NCBI GenBank assembly: GCA_002897675.1
Contig: BDSU01000008.1
Coordinates: 1-64,000 of the forward strand
Origin: a bacterium BMS3Abin02
Lineage (GTDB): Bacteria; Actinomycetota; Acidimicrobiia; Spongiisociales; UBA4744
DNA length: 64,000 bases
Reading direction: 5' to 3'
Part shown: positions 41,096-47,863 of the stretch, one piece after another
Position numbering within the stretch: the stretch's first letter is position 1
Layout of the letters: every line of letters begins with the position of its first letter
Notes under the pieces: model-generated
The model's database searches: none
What the model was told of the DNA's origin: nothing
What the model saw: only the letters and a program-made list of their open reading frames with translations
Translations under genes and position numbers: made by a program

Positions 41096-41845
41096 TCAGG
41101 GCGATGCAGTGGTTATGACTTCTCGTACCTGCTCGAGAGATGCCGAGAATACATCGGAAGTAGCTGTGGGCCTTTCTTCGCCATCTGAGCCCACAACCGG
41201 TTGCTTGTCTTGGATGCTCTCGCCCTTTCGCAGGCTCGTCACGGCAGGCGATCGTGCTGTGACCTCGTTTGCGTCGTTGACGTCGAACACGCCGTTGTCC
41301 GAGCTCAGTGGGGAGAACACCTGCTTCAGCGGGCGAATTGCCGGCACTTCGTCTGCAGATACACGGTCGAGGAACAGCAACAGTCGCTGTCCACTCTTGA
41401 TGTCACTCTGTTCGTCGACGATGAGCTTGTCGGTGTCGAACAGGCTTACATAGAACGTGGCGCCCTCGATGTACCCGTTCGGGTCGAAAAGGATGTCATC
41501 CACAGAGAATTCCCGATACACCATGGGAATCCCACTGCCGGGGTTCGCAGGATCACCTTCGACCGCCCGATGGGCGGTATCACCCGCGGTTGCGACGACA
41601 ATGACGTCGGCGGCTGCGGCCAGTTCCTCAACCGACGAGTACTCGGCGTACGACCCGGAGAGACGAATCCGAACAGTGGGTTCGGCCGAGGATGAGCCGG
41701 GTTCGACCGAGGATGAGGCGGGTTCGACCGAGGATGAGGCGGGTTCGACCGAGGATGATGAGCAGGAGGTCATCACGACCGCAAGGCTCAACATCACGAC
41801 CGCAAACAACCAGATGTGAGATTGACGGCTTCGAGTGTATGTCAT
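41096..41845 (-). CDS. Lipoprotein with SSSVEPA repeats
   Basis: 249 residues from the ATG at 41845, preceded by GAAGGGGGA. Signal with lipobox VVMTSC; the mature start is a repeat linker, SSSVEPA three times and variants, coded by 21-bp tandem repeats. The folded part (YAEYSSVEELAAAADVIVVATAGDTAHRA ... REFSVDDILFDPNGYIEGATFYV ... GQRLLLFLDR) resembles small beta-barrel lipoproteins of unknown role with an LLFL strand. It lies 14 bases after the metzincin gene and thus in its operon under promoter R2. Confidence 0.7.
   Translation of the reverse strand: MTYTRSRQSHIWLFAVVMLSLAVVMTSCSSSSVEPASSSVEPASSSVEPGSSSAEPTVRIRLSGSYAEYSSVEELAAAADVIVVATAGDTAHRAVEGDPANPGSGIPMVYREFSVDDILFDPNGYIEGATFYVSLFDTDKLIVDEQSDIKSGQRLLLFLDRVSADEVPAIRPLKQVFSPLSSDNGVFDVNDANEVTARSPAVTSLRKGESIQDKQPVVGSDGEERPTATSDVFSASLEQVREVITTASP
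41679..41762. repeat. 21-bp tandem repeats, four units
   Basis: GGGTTCGACCGAGGATGAGGC-like units repeat four times without a break in frame and encode the SSSVEPA linker of the lipoprotein at 41096-41845. Copy number could vary by slippage without disrupting the frame. Confidence 0.85.
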
Positions 41846-41859
41846 GTTTTCCCCCTTCA

Positions 41860-42435
41860 TCAGTACACCGCATTGACTCCGTTGACGTCGTTTGGATATG
41901 GAGCCCATGGATCTCCGCAGTTGTCATAGACCCAGGTTGGATCGCTTCGCATCACTGGTCTATTGGTGCCACAGCCGAGAGAAGAGTGCGCGAGACCATA
42001 GGCATGACCCAACTCGTGAGTCGCGACCAGAAACTTCTCAGTGGCTGACAAGCTATCCGCGGTACGATTGTTGAAGGTGATGGTAACCAACTCGTTGTAC
42101 CACACCTGGCCGCCACCAGAATCACAACCTCCCTGGGCCAGCCCCCACCACGTTGACGAAGACCAGTAGTCTTGAACCTTGATATTCGGAGTATCGTCCG
42201 AAGGCGTATAGGTGAAGTAGCCCGGCGCGCTCGTAGCATCCCATTCGTTCTGGCCCGAATTGAACGCGGACTGCCATATGCTGGATAGCGAGTAGTAGCG
42301 GTATCCGATAGCCGGATTGGTGCCTGCATACTTGCAGCCATTCAATACCCACGCGTTGGCAGGAGGACCAGGAAGCACCATGAACGCCAAGACGAACGCG
42401 GAGAGCCCATAACTGATTCGTCGTGCGAGACCCAT
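41860..42435 (-). CDS. Secreted metzincin-type zinc metalloprotease
   Basis: 191 residues from the ATG at 42435, which has AGGAGGG upstream. Signal peptide about residues 1-29 ending PPANA. The zinc site HELGHAYGLAHSS (HExxHxxGxxH) lies near residue 143, and VMRS 15 residues later may be the Met-turn, both typical of metzincins related to matrixins. Conserved WNGC- and C-containing loops suggest disulfides. No propeptide or further domain is present, so the enzyme is minimal. It is the first gene after promoter R2, followed by two lipoprotein genes. Confidence 0.82.
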   Translation of the reverse strand: MGLARRISYGLSAFVLAFMVLPGPPANAWVLNGCKYAGTNPAIGYRYYSLSSIWQSAFNSGQNEWDATSAPGYFTYTPSDDTPNIKVQDYWSSSTWWGLAQGGCDSGGGQVWYNELVTITFNNRTADSLSATEKFLVATHELGHAYGLAHSSLGCGTNRPVMRSDPTWVYDNCGDPWAPYPNDVNGVNAVY

Positions 42436-42640
42436 GAACCCTCCTGGTGTAGGCAATAGTCGGAGTTCAGTTCCCTGCTGGCTGGAGGTGACCTCCGCCA
42501 ACAGCAGCTGTCGATGCCAAAACTCGACTTCGACGCTCTCTGGCATCTCATCCCTTATGTGTCCGGATGGGACCGATTCGTTTCACCCGGACGGCGACTT
42601 CTTCCCGCTCGGCTAATCGGGTTCCCTGCTGTCGGCGCCC
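42421..42640. repeat. Copy 2 of the 220-bp dispersed island repeat
   Basis: Similar to 40021-40260 in the promoter, the leader with CAGCAGCTGTCGATGCC, and the AGGAGGG-ATGGGTCTC start. No HTH gene is left on its right side, but a short GGGTTCCCTGCTGTCGGCG block of the HTH gene end is still recognisable. This and the space up to 42753 hold no separate gene. Confidence 0.7.
42558..42584 (-). promoter_or_regulatory. Island promoter motif R2
   Basis: On the minus strand GAAACG, 13 bases, CGGACACA, followed by TAAGGGATGAG. It lies about 120 bases upstream of the metzincin start and should drive metzincin and the two lipoprotein genes. Confidence 0.6.
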
Positions 42641-42753
42641 TCGCCGGCGCCAGCACTCGAAACCCCAACCGGCTAGAAAGGACAACAACGAGGTCGACGC
42701 GGCATCACTCATACACCATGCCGCCCGTCGTGACCGTCGCGGGCTCCGAACGG

Positions 42754-43209
42754 TCACGAGTGTGCGGTTCTGAAGGGTGGAAGCAAAAGGGCAAGCTGTT
42801 GTGCGGCGATGCCTCCTTCGGTTTCGGGGCTGATGTCCAGGACTCTCGTTTGGTAGGTGTCGAGGAGCGTAAGGTTGTCGCACTTGAGTTCTTCGGCTCG
42901 TTGCGCAATGGCGTCGGTTCGCTGGCGGTACTGTTGCTGTACCTCCACCGCAGCCGGTGTAGCCATGTCGAAGTCTGACTGCGTGAGATCGGCGCCGGCG
43001 TCAATGAGTTGTTGTGCCGAAGCAACGGCCACGTCGACGAGCCGGTCGCACGAACGCACCGACTGCGGATCTGTGGACACACCTCCCTGACAGGCTGCCG
43101 CCACCAGGGTCATCCCCAGCACCGGCAGCAGTATGCGCCTGAGCCACGCCGGGACGCCGCCGACACTGTGCGGTGTCGGCAGCAGCCCATGGATGCGTGC
43201 AGTGGCCAT
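42754..43209 (-). CDS. Small lipoprotein of unknown function
   Basis: 151 residues. The start at 43209 forms TGATG with the preceding stop and has AGGAC upstream. Signal with lipobox TLVAAAC near residue 40, unusually far from the start, preceded by a long n-region (MATARIHGLLPTPHSVGGVP). The mature part is helical (LVDVAVASAQQLIDAG, QQQYRQRTDAIAQRAEELK) with three cysteines. It is translated together with the secreted protein at 43209-43628. Family not recognised. Confidence 0.6.
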   Translation of the reverse strand: MATARIHGLLPTPHSVGGVPAWLRRILLPVLGMTLVAAACQGGVSTDPQSVRSCDRLVDVAVASAQQLIDAGADLTQSDFDMATPAAVEVQQQYRQRTDAIAQRAEELKCDNLTLLDTYQTRVLDISPETEGGIAAQQLALLLPPFRTAHS

Positions 43210-43628
43210 CAGCGTCCTGTGGCCCGGTAGACGCTCTCGACGAGACGCTTGTACTGCTGGTCGCAGGTGTCGTAGGCGGCGTCCATCGGCGCCATCGCGT
43301 CTTCGGCTGTGACCGCCTGCGGGTCCCCTGGGTTCAAGACCGTGATCACGAATCCGGCCTCTCCAGATACCTCATCGGCCCGGGCGTCGTATCCTGCCGC
43401 TTCGAGACAGCTGACCGTCGCCCGCACGGCCTGTCCATACTCGCTGACCGTGACCTTGCCGTCGGCGAGGATCGCTGCTTGCGATTCCAGCCCTTCCTGC
43501 GCGGCAGCAGACGCCAGAGCGGCGACCTGCTGCTCGCTGACACCTGACGGCTGGGCCGCGATGCCTGCTGCCGCGGACAGAACCACGAGCAACGCCACAC
43601 TGGCGACTATCAGGGTCGTCATCTTCAT
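43209..43628 (-). CDS. Secreted protein of unknown function
   Basis: 139 residues from MKMTTLIVASVALLVVLSAA (ATG at 43628; an ATG at 43646 is also open). The signal peptide ends near GIAAQ. The mature part is helical with two Cys (TVSCLEAAGYDARADEV and YDTCDQQYKRLVESVY). The CLEAAGYD...C layout resembles small actinobacterial exported proteins of unknown role with one disulfide. It lies 49 bases after the stop-interrupted gene and probably under promoter R3. Confidence 0.65.
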   Translation of the reverse strand: MKMTTLIVASVALLVVLSAAAGIAAQPSGVSEQQVAALASAAAQEGLESQAAILADGKVTVSEYGQAVRATVSCLEAAGYDARADEVSGEAGFVITVLNPGDPQAVTAEDAMAPMDAAYDTCDQQYKRLVESVYRATGR

Positions 43629-43677
43629 GTCCTGGATCCTCTCCATTCTCCATCACATCGCTGCATGTCGAGTTCTT

Positions 43678-44073
43678 TCACTGACCCCAGTACCAACCCG
43701 TGATACTTGGGTTCGGCTCGCCGGAGCAATCGTTGTTCGGATCGTCGCAGTAGCTTGCCCGTCCGTAGTTGGCAACGATCACATTCCACGACTTGTATGC
43801 TCGGGACTGCCATCCGTCCCAGTAGCCGTACGTTGTCGCGTACGGGTACTACCACCAATAGGTGTGGTAGTACCCGGCGGACACATCCTTGGCCTGCACC
43901 TGCCAGCAGCTGATCGGGATACTGTCGATCGCCAGCGAGAACGTTTCGTCATACCCAAGTTCGACCTCGAAGTCGCAGGTAGAACCAGATCCGACCACCG
44001 TCGCCTCGGCGAACTGGGCAAATCCGATGGTCATCAATCCAATCAGCGTTACCACCGCCATGACCTTCCGCAT
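43678..44073 (-). pseudogene. Secreted protein gene with in-frame TAG
   Basis: From the ATG at 44073 (AAGGGG upstream) a signal peptide (MRKVMAVVTLIGLMTIGFAQFAEA-type) and a Cys-containing beta domain are read up to GYYHTYWW, then TAG at 43849-43851. The same frame continues coherently for 56 codons (YPYATTYGYWDGWQSRAYKS, SYCDDPNNDCSGEPN) to TGA at 43678. The amber codon is within a palindrome. Either it is a recent nonsense mutation or the codon is read through; readthrough is less likely but testable. Confidence 0.65.
43844..43875. repeat. Inverted repeat containing the amber codon
   Basis: GGGTACTACCA (43844-43854) and TGGTAGTACCC (43865-43875) form a perfect 11-bp inverted repeat with a ten-base loop. 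The TAG of the secreted gene lies in the left arm. Template switching at such a palindrome would be one way to create the mutation. Confidence 0.8.
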
Positions 44074-44188
44074 GCTGCGCCCCTTTCGTCGTGCTGCTGT
44101 CATCCCCTAGCTCGTCGAGCGAGTCTGGTTCCCGGGACGTTTGGGCCGCCTCATCTCATGCTCCTCCTCTGGTCGCGTTCATCCCGTA

Positions 44189-44215
44189 TGTGTCCAGATG
44201 CGATCGGTTCGTTTC
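44189..44215 (-). promoter_or_regulatory. Island promoter motif R3
   Basis: On the minus strand GAAACG, 13 bases, TGGACACA (one change from the others), followed by TACGGGATGA. It lies about 115 bases upstream of the secreted gene at 44073 and just after the end of the HTH gene at 44311-44541, the same order as around R1. The space 44104-44310 holds no other gene. Confidence 0.55.
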
Positions 44216-44310
44216 ACGGCATCGCCGGCTCTCGTTCCCGCTCGGCCAATCGGGTTCCCCGGCTGTCGGCGGCCTCGCCGGTTTGAGGGCCTCGATGATT
44301 TCAGGCTCGG

Positions 44311-44541
44311 TTACCGGCGACGCGCGACGTCGACCCACCCCATCTGGCCGGCGAGTGCAACGGCAGCGCGAGGGTGGTCGACTCCGAGACGGTGCGTGAG
44401 TGCCCGGACGAGGCGCCGAGTGTGTCGTTCGGATCGGCCGATCCGTCGGGCAACGGCGCCCATGGTAGGTTCGTCGACGAGGGCTTGGAGGAGCTCTCGT
44501 TCGGCTGCGCTGAGCCTGCTGGTGGTGTCGTGGTACAGCAC
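44311..44541 (-). CDS. LuxR-type HTH mini-regulator, copy 2
   Basis: 76 residues from the GTG at 44541, which has GGGGAGG seven bases upstream. The protein LSAAERELLQALVDEPTMGA plus RRIGRSERHTRRLVRALTHR and GVDHPRAAVALAGQMGW is a free-standing GerE/LuxR HTH. It is a paralogue of the protein at 40198-40473. A copy of the island promoter motif (44574-44600) lies directly upstream, back to back with the one for the inhibitor gene. It could tune the ECF regulon. Confidence 0.75.
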   Translation of the reverse strand: MLYHDTTSRLSAAERELLQALVDEPTMGAVARRIGRSERHTRRLVRALTHRLGVDHPRAAVALAGQMGWVDVARRR

Positions 44542-44573
44542 GGTTTGCCTCCCCTTTCCTGCCGTACCCCTGT

Positions 44574-44600
44574 TGTGTCCGGATGGGTGGTGCTCGTTTC
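44574..44600 (-). promoter_or_regulatory. Island promoter motif R4b
   Basis: Minus strand: GAAACG, 13 bases, CGGACACA, followed by ACAGGGG. It stands 33 bases before the GTG of the HTH gene at 44541. It is divergent to R4a; the two -35 elements are only four bases apart. Confidence 0.55.
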
Positions 44601-44604
44601 GGAT

Positions 44605-44630
44605 GAAACGCTCGGCCGTTTCCGGACACA
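44605..44630 (+). promoter_or_regulatory. Island promoter motif R4a
   Basis: Plus strand: GAAACG, 12 bases, CGGACACA, followed by TACGGGACGA. It lies 47 bases before the ATG of the I36-like gene and is the only copy facing right, toward the inhibitor and the ECF sigma gene, which suggests autoregulation. Confidence 0.6.
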
Positions 44631-44677
44631 TACGGGACGAGAACCGGTTGTCCACTATCGATCAGGAGGTCGACACG

Positions 44678-45262
44678 ATGTTCAAGCGCCGACTGACAGC
44701 ACTGATGGTTGTCGTTGCGATCGGGTGGCTTGCCCTGGCGGCGGGAGCGACTGGCGCTGCACGAGCTGAGCAACCCGCCGACAGCACGGAGCCGGTCGGA
44801 CAGGTAGCTGTCTTCGAGGGTTCGACGATCGATCTGGCTCGAGGGTGGGGCGACGCCCATGCCTGTGCGATCTGGGAAGACCGTGTTGCCGAGTGTTTCC
44901 GTACCGAGGCGGAACTCGAGGCGTGGCTCGCAGGACTCATGTCGCCAGCACAGGAGACGAGCGAGAAGTCTGTCACGACGGCGGCGACGGCATGCTCGTC
45001 GGCGCTGAGGCTGTATGACGGCGTCGGCTACAGCGGGGACGTCCTGTACCTGTGGAGTCGAGGATCGTGGATCGACCTGTGGGACGTCGGGTTCGCCAAT
45101 CGGACCTCGTCGTACAAGATCGGGGCCTGCTCGTCGTACTTTGCCGACTATCCAGGCGGCGGGGGCGACTGGTACCCGACGAGCCTGACGTCGGCGTACC
45201 TGTGGTCGTCGTCGATGCTGTCAGGCTGGGACAACCGGGTGTCGTCGGTGTACCTGCGATAG
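44678..45262 (+). CDS. Secreted peptidase inhibitor I36-like protein
   Basis: 194 residues from the ATG at 44678 with AGGAGG upstream. A signal peptide (about residues 1-31, ending in GAARAEQ) is followed by an acidic spacer with one disulfide candidate and then a beta/gamma-crystallin-like domain: ALRLYDGVGYSGDVLYLWSR, WDVGFANRTSSYKIGACSSYFADY and NRVSSVYLR. This layout is that of the I36 family; its founding member SMPI from Streptomyces inhibits metalloproteases. The neighbouring metzincin is an obvious possible target, but that is inference. Confidence 0.75.
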   Translation: MFKRRLTALMVVVAIGWLALAAGATGAARAEQPADSTEPVGQVAVFEGSTIDLARGWGDAHACAIWEDRVAECFRTEAELEAWLAGLMSPAQETSEKSVTTAATACSSALRLYDGVGYSGDVLYLWSRGSWIDLWDVGFANRTSSYKIGACSSYFADYPGGGGDWYPTSLTSAYLWSSSMLSGWDNRVSSVYLR

Positions 45263-45342
45263 CGCAAGGCGACAGGCAACCACTCCTCGCTTCTGGGCGC
45301 GTAGTCTGGACCGGACCGGCAGGAGCACTCACGAAAGACGAC

Positions 45343-45966
45343 ATGGCACCGGAGGAGGCTGCGGAGCGGTTCACCCGCCTGTATGCGGCGACGTACGCCG
45401 ACGTGCTGGCGTATGCGCTCCGTCGGACGACCAGCCGCCAAGATGCCGAGGATGTGGTCTCCGCCACCTATTTGACGGCGTGGCGGCGTCTCGACGACGT
45501 TGCCGACGCGCGAGTTCCGCTGGCCTGGCTGTACCGGGTCGCCGCGGGACATCTTGCCAACCAGCGCCGCAGCGGCGGACGGTTTGCCGCCCTCCGGATC
45601 CGCCTCTTCTCAGTCCCGGTGCCGCAACGGTCCAACAATCCAGCTGACGCCGCCGTCGCTGAGGCCGACGCCGCCTTGGTGCTGGCCGCGTTGGCGACCC
45701 TGTCTGCCGGCGATCAGGAACTGCTGCGACTCACCGCATTCGAAGGGCTTTCCCCTGCCGACATCGCCGCCGCGTGGGGTGTCCCCTCCCGCCTCGTCAG
45801 AGTGCGGCTGCATCGAGCGCGCCGTCGTCTCGAGGCGGCCCTCGATCGGCAGGCCGGTGGATCCAGTATGAAACGAACGTCCCCTGGTGGACACAATGAG
45901 ATGAGGACTTCACCATCGGGCGCTTCGCCCGACAACGATCGAGAAGACGATGAACGACCGACCTGA
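45343..45966 (+). CDS. ECF-type RNA polymerase sigma factor
   Basis: 207 residues from the ATG at 45343. Region 2 (about residues 9-50: RFTRLYAATYADVLAYALRR, DAEDVVSATYLTAWRRL) and region 4 (about 112-165: LATLSAGDQELLRLTAFEGL, ADIAAAWGVPSRLVRVRLHR) are complete. Regions 1 and 3 are absent, as in ECF factors. A roughly 40-residue Ser/Asp-rich tail is extra. The next gene starts within its end and encodes a single-pass membrane protein, probably its anti-sigma. I infer it reads the five GAAACG/CGGACACA motifs on the island. Confidence 0.88.
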   Translation: MAPEEAAERFTRLYAATYADVLAYALRRTTSRQDAEDVVSATYLTAWRRLDDVADARVPLAWLYRVAAGHLANQRRSGGRFAALRIRLFSVPVPQRSNNPADAAVAEADAALVLAALATLSAGDQELLRLTAFEGLSPADIAAAWGVPSRLVRVRLHRARRRLEAALDRQAGGSSMKRTSPGGHNEMRTSPSGASPDNDREDDERPT

Positions 45967-46678
45967 CGCCTTCGAACGGCTCCGAGCCGCCAACCCGGTC
46001 GACCCGGCCACGGTCGACGGCCCCGACTCGCCACGAGCCCAGCAGTTGCTGGCGTCGATCCTCGCCACCCAACGCACCCCAGAGGTCGCCGTCGTCCGGC
46101 GTCACCGCCGGCCGCTCGTCATCGTCGTCGCCCTTGTCGCCATCCTGGGCGGAGCAGCCACCTGGATCATCACCCGACCCGTCACCAGCCCCGTCACCGT
46201 CTCCTGCTACGCCCAACCGGCCCTGCACGGCACCCAGGCCGGTCTGGTCGGTGTTCCCCTCGATGTGAAATCGTGCGCTCCCTATTGGGAGGACGGGACC
46301 CTCACCAGCCCCGACTACCCGCCCGGCGTGGTGCCTCCTCTCGTCGCGTGCGTCACCGACGTTGGCACCTTCGCCGTCTTCCCCTCCAACAACCCCAACC
46401 TGTGTGAAACCCTCGGCCTCGCCCCACCGGAGCCGCAGTCGATCGAAGAGGCCAAACCGACCCTCGACCTCGACCACGCGATCTCCGAGTACTTCGCCAC
46501 CAGCCGGTGCATCCCGATCCCCCAGGCAGTAAGCGACGTCCGTAGGATCCTCGACGAGCACGGAGCGGCCGACTGGACGGTCACCGTCGGCGAACAACGC
46601 CCCGACCGGCCCTGCGCCAGCCTCTCCTTCGAACCGAAGAGTCACACCGTCCGGATCGTCCCCATCCCAGAGCCCTGA
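45950..46678 (+). CDS. Single-pass membrane protein, probable anti-sigma partner
   Basis: 242 residues; its ATG overlaps the sigma gene end by 17 bases, so the two are coupled. A cytoplasmic part of about 50 residues (NDRPDAFERLRAANPVDPAT) is followed by one helix (about 55-75, PLVIVVALVAILGGAATWII) and an outside domain with six Cys. The cytoplasmic part lacks the HxxxCxxC zinc motif of common anti-sigmas. The position and topology are those of actinobacterial ECF partners; a role as sensor and inhibitor is inferred. Confidence 0.7.
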   Translation: MNDRPDAFERLRAANPVDPATVDGPDSPRAQQLLASILATQRTPEVAVVRRHRRPLVIVVALVAILGGAATWIITRPVTSPVTVSCYAQPALHGTQAGLVGVPLDVKSCAPYWEDGTLTSPDYPPGVVPPLVACVTDVGTFAVFPSNNPNLCETLGLAPPEPQSIEEAKPTLDLDHAISEYFATSRCIPIPQAVSDVRRILDEHGAADWTVTVGEQRPDRPCASLSFEPKSHTVRIVPIPEP

Positions 46679-46731
46679 CCCCTCCTACGCGGTGAGCTTC
46701 ATCACGCCGACAGACAGCGGTCACCGCGCCG

Positions 46732-47721
46732 GTGAATCTCCCCGCTCGGGAACCCAAACGGCGCCCCGACCGGCTGCGACTACCAGTCGGCACTCACATG
46801 GCCGCCATCGGCGAGGGTTCCGGCCTCTCCGTCGACGGACCGCCACACAACACGCCCGTCTGCATACGCAATGATCAGATAGGCGCCGGACGGGTCGATG
46901 CTCTGATCGACCACCGACCCGTCATAGGCGACCTCGTCGACGACCTCACCGGAGGCCACGTCCACCACCTCGCCGCCATCCTGGAACAGGCCGTCGACGA
47001 TGGCCTCATCGGCCGCAACCCCGCCCGCCGCACCGAACTCCCCCGAGCTACCGAGCCCGAGCGCCGCTACCTGACCGCCAAACAGGTCACCCGCCTCGCC
47101 GAAGCCATGCCCACCCGCCAACACGCCACCATGGTGTACGTCCTCGCCTACGGGGGACTCCGCTGGGGAGAACTCGTAGCATTACGCCGTGGTCGAGTGG
47201 ATTCTCTCCGTCGCACGCTCCAGATAGCACAGTCTGCGACGGAAGTCGCCGGGTACCTCGAGTTCGGAACGACAAGGACCCATCAGTCGCGAATCGTGCA
47301 CCTTCCGGCCTTTGTTTCCGAGTTGCTGGGCCGGCATCTGGAGGACATCGAAGACAAGCCGGAAGCATTCGTGTTCCCCGCCCCGCGCGGAGGGCCACTG
47401 AGGTACCCGAACATGAGAAAGGCTGTCTGGGATCGTGCGCGCGACCAGGCCGAAGGGGATCTCGCTGATATCACACCCCATGATCTCCGCCACACCTGCG
47501 CATCCCTCATGCGGGCTACCGGCGCCGACGTCAAAGCCATCCAACAACAACTCGGACATCGCAACGCCACCATCACCCTGAACACCTACACCCACCTCTT
47601 CGAAGGTGACCTGGCGGCCGTGATGGACCGTCTCGACACCAAAACCGCGTCCAAAACGCGTCCTGAGCGCGTCCTGCGCGAGGTCGTCGACCTTCCTCAG
47701 CAAGCACAAAACCCCCGCTGA
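46732..47721 (+). CDS. Tyrosine recombinase/integrase with damaged N-terminus
   Basis: 329 residues. The catalytic domain is complete: Arg in YGGLRWGEL, His and Arg in HDLRHTCASLMR, LGH, and Tyr in TLNTYTHLF. Only the end of the core-binding domain is recognisable (HHLAAILEQAVDDGLIGRNPARR, from about residue 77). The first 75 residues do not resemble an integrase, and on the opposite strand the same DNA reads like a beta-propeller protein. I conclude a deletion joined the integrase to foreign DNA, so the protein is probably not functional. The 3' end abuts tRNA-Asn, its attachment site. Confidence 0.75.
   Translation: MNLPAREPKRRPDRLRLPVGTHMAAIGEGSGLSVDGPPHNTPVCIRNDQIGAGRVDALIDHRPVIGDLVDDLTGGHVHHLAAILEQAVDDGLIGRNPARRTELPRATEPERRYLTAKQVTRLAEAMPTRQHATMVYVLAYGGLRWGELVALRRGRVDSLRRTLQIAQSATEVAGYLEFGTTRTHQSRIVHLPAFVSELLGRHLEDIEDKPEAFVFPAPRGGPLRYPNMRKAVWDRARDQAEGDLADITPHDLRHTCASLMRATGADVKAIQQQLGHRNATITLNTYTHLFEGDLAAVMDRLDTKTASKTRPERVLREVVDLPQQAQNPR
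46780..46968 (-). pseudogene. Beta-propeller protein 3' fragment opposite the integrase start
   Basis: In minus-strand frame the residues VVDVASGEVVDEVAYDGSVV, DQSIDPSGAYLIIAYADGRV and VWRSVDGEAGTLADGGHV look like a WD40/TolB-type blade and end at a stop at 46780. Upstream of about 46968 the frame loses this character where the integrase coding begins. So it is the orphan end of a propeller gene, joined to the integrase by deletion. Confidence 0.45.
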
Positions 47722-47734
47722 CTAGGGGTTTTGT
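47706..47734. terminator. Terminator after the integrase
   Basis: ACAAAACCCC (47706-47715), nine-base loop, GGGGTTTTGT (47725-47734): a perfect ten-base stem rich in A and T at the base, working in both directions. It contains the integrase stop and lies two bases from the att repeat, so it can also end tRNA-Asn transcripts. Confidence 0.75.
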
Positions 47735-47736
47735 TG

Positions 47737-47785
47737 GCTCCGGGGGTGAGACTCGAACTCACAACCTGCGGATTAACAGTCCGTT
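47737..47785. repeat. Right attachment repeat
   Basis: Identical to 38120-38168 over 49 bases. It overlaps the 3' part of the intact tRNA-Asn gene, which is therefore kept functional after integration. Confidence 0.9.
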
Positions 47786-47810
47786 GCTCTGCCGATTGAG
47801 CTACCCCGGA
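47738..47810 (-). tRNA. tRNA-Asn (GTT)
   Basis: On the minus strand a full cloverleaf can be drawn: acceptor TCCGGGG with CCCCGGA, D arm AGCTC...GAGC, anticodon arm with CTGTTAA (anticodon GTT), and T arm with GTTCGAGTC. Discriminator G; CCA appears to be encoded (47735-47737). It is the integration site of the island. Confidence 0.95.
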
Positions 47811-47863
47811 TCGGAGAGGGATGGTACCACCGTACAATTGGGCATCGAACGAAGGGAGCAATA

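Larger units (their letters stand above)
38120..47785. mobile_element. Genomic island integrated in tRNA-Asn
   Basis: A 9.6-kb segment bounded by a perfect 49-bp direct repeat (38120-38168 and 47737-47785). The right copy is the 3' two-thirds of an intact tRNA-Asn gene and the left copy is its orphan duplicate. A tyrosine recombinase gene lies just inside the right end, pointing to the tRNA, as in typical tRNA-targeting elements. Cargo is an ECF sigma pair and secreted proteins. No replication or transfer genes are present, the recombinase N-terminus looks damaged and several genes are broken, so the island is probably immobile now. Confidence 0.85.

Noticed and set aside
41679-41762. CRISPR-like short repeats
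   Set aside because: The 21-bp units are contiguous without spacers and encode a protein linker. I found no CRISPR array or cas gene in the window.
42435-42546. An in-frame ATG at 42546 that would add 37 residues to the metzincin
   Set aside because: The extension lies before the signal peptide and corresponds to the repeated non-coding leader also seen at R1, where it has no ATG. The ATG at 42435 has AGGAGGG upstream.
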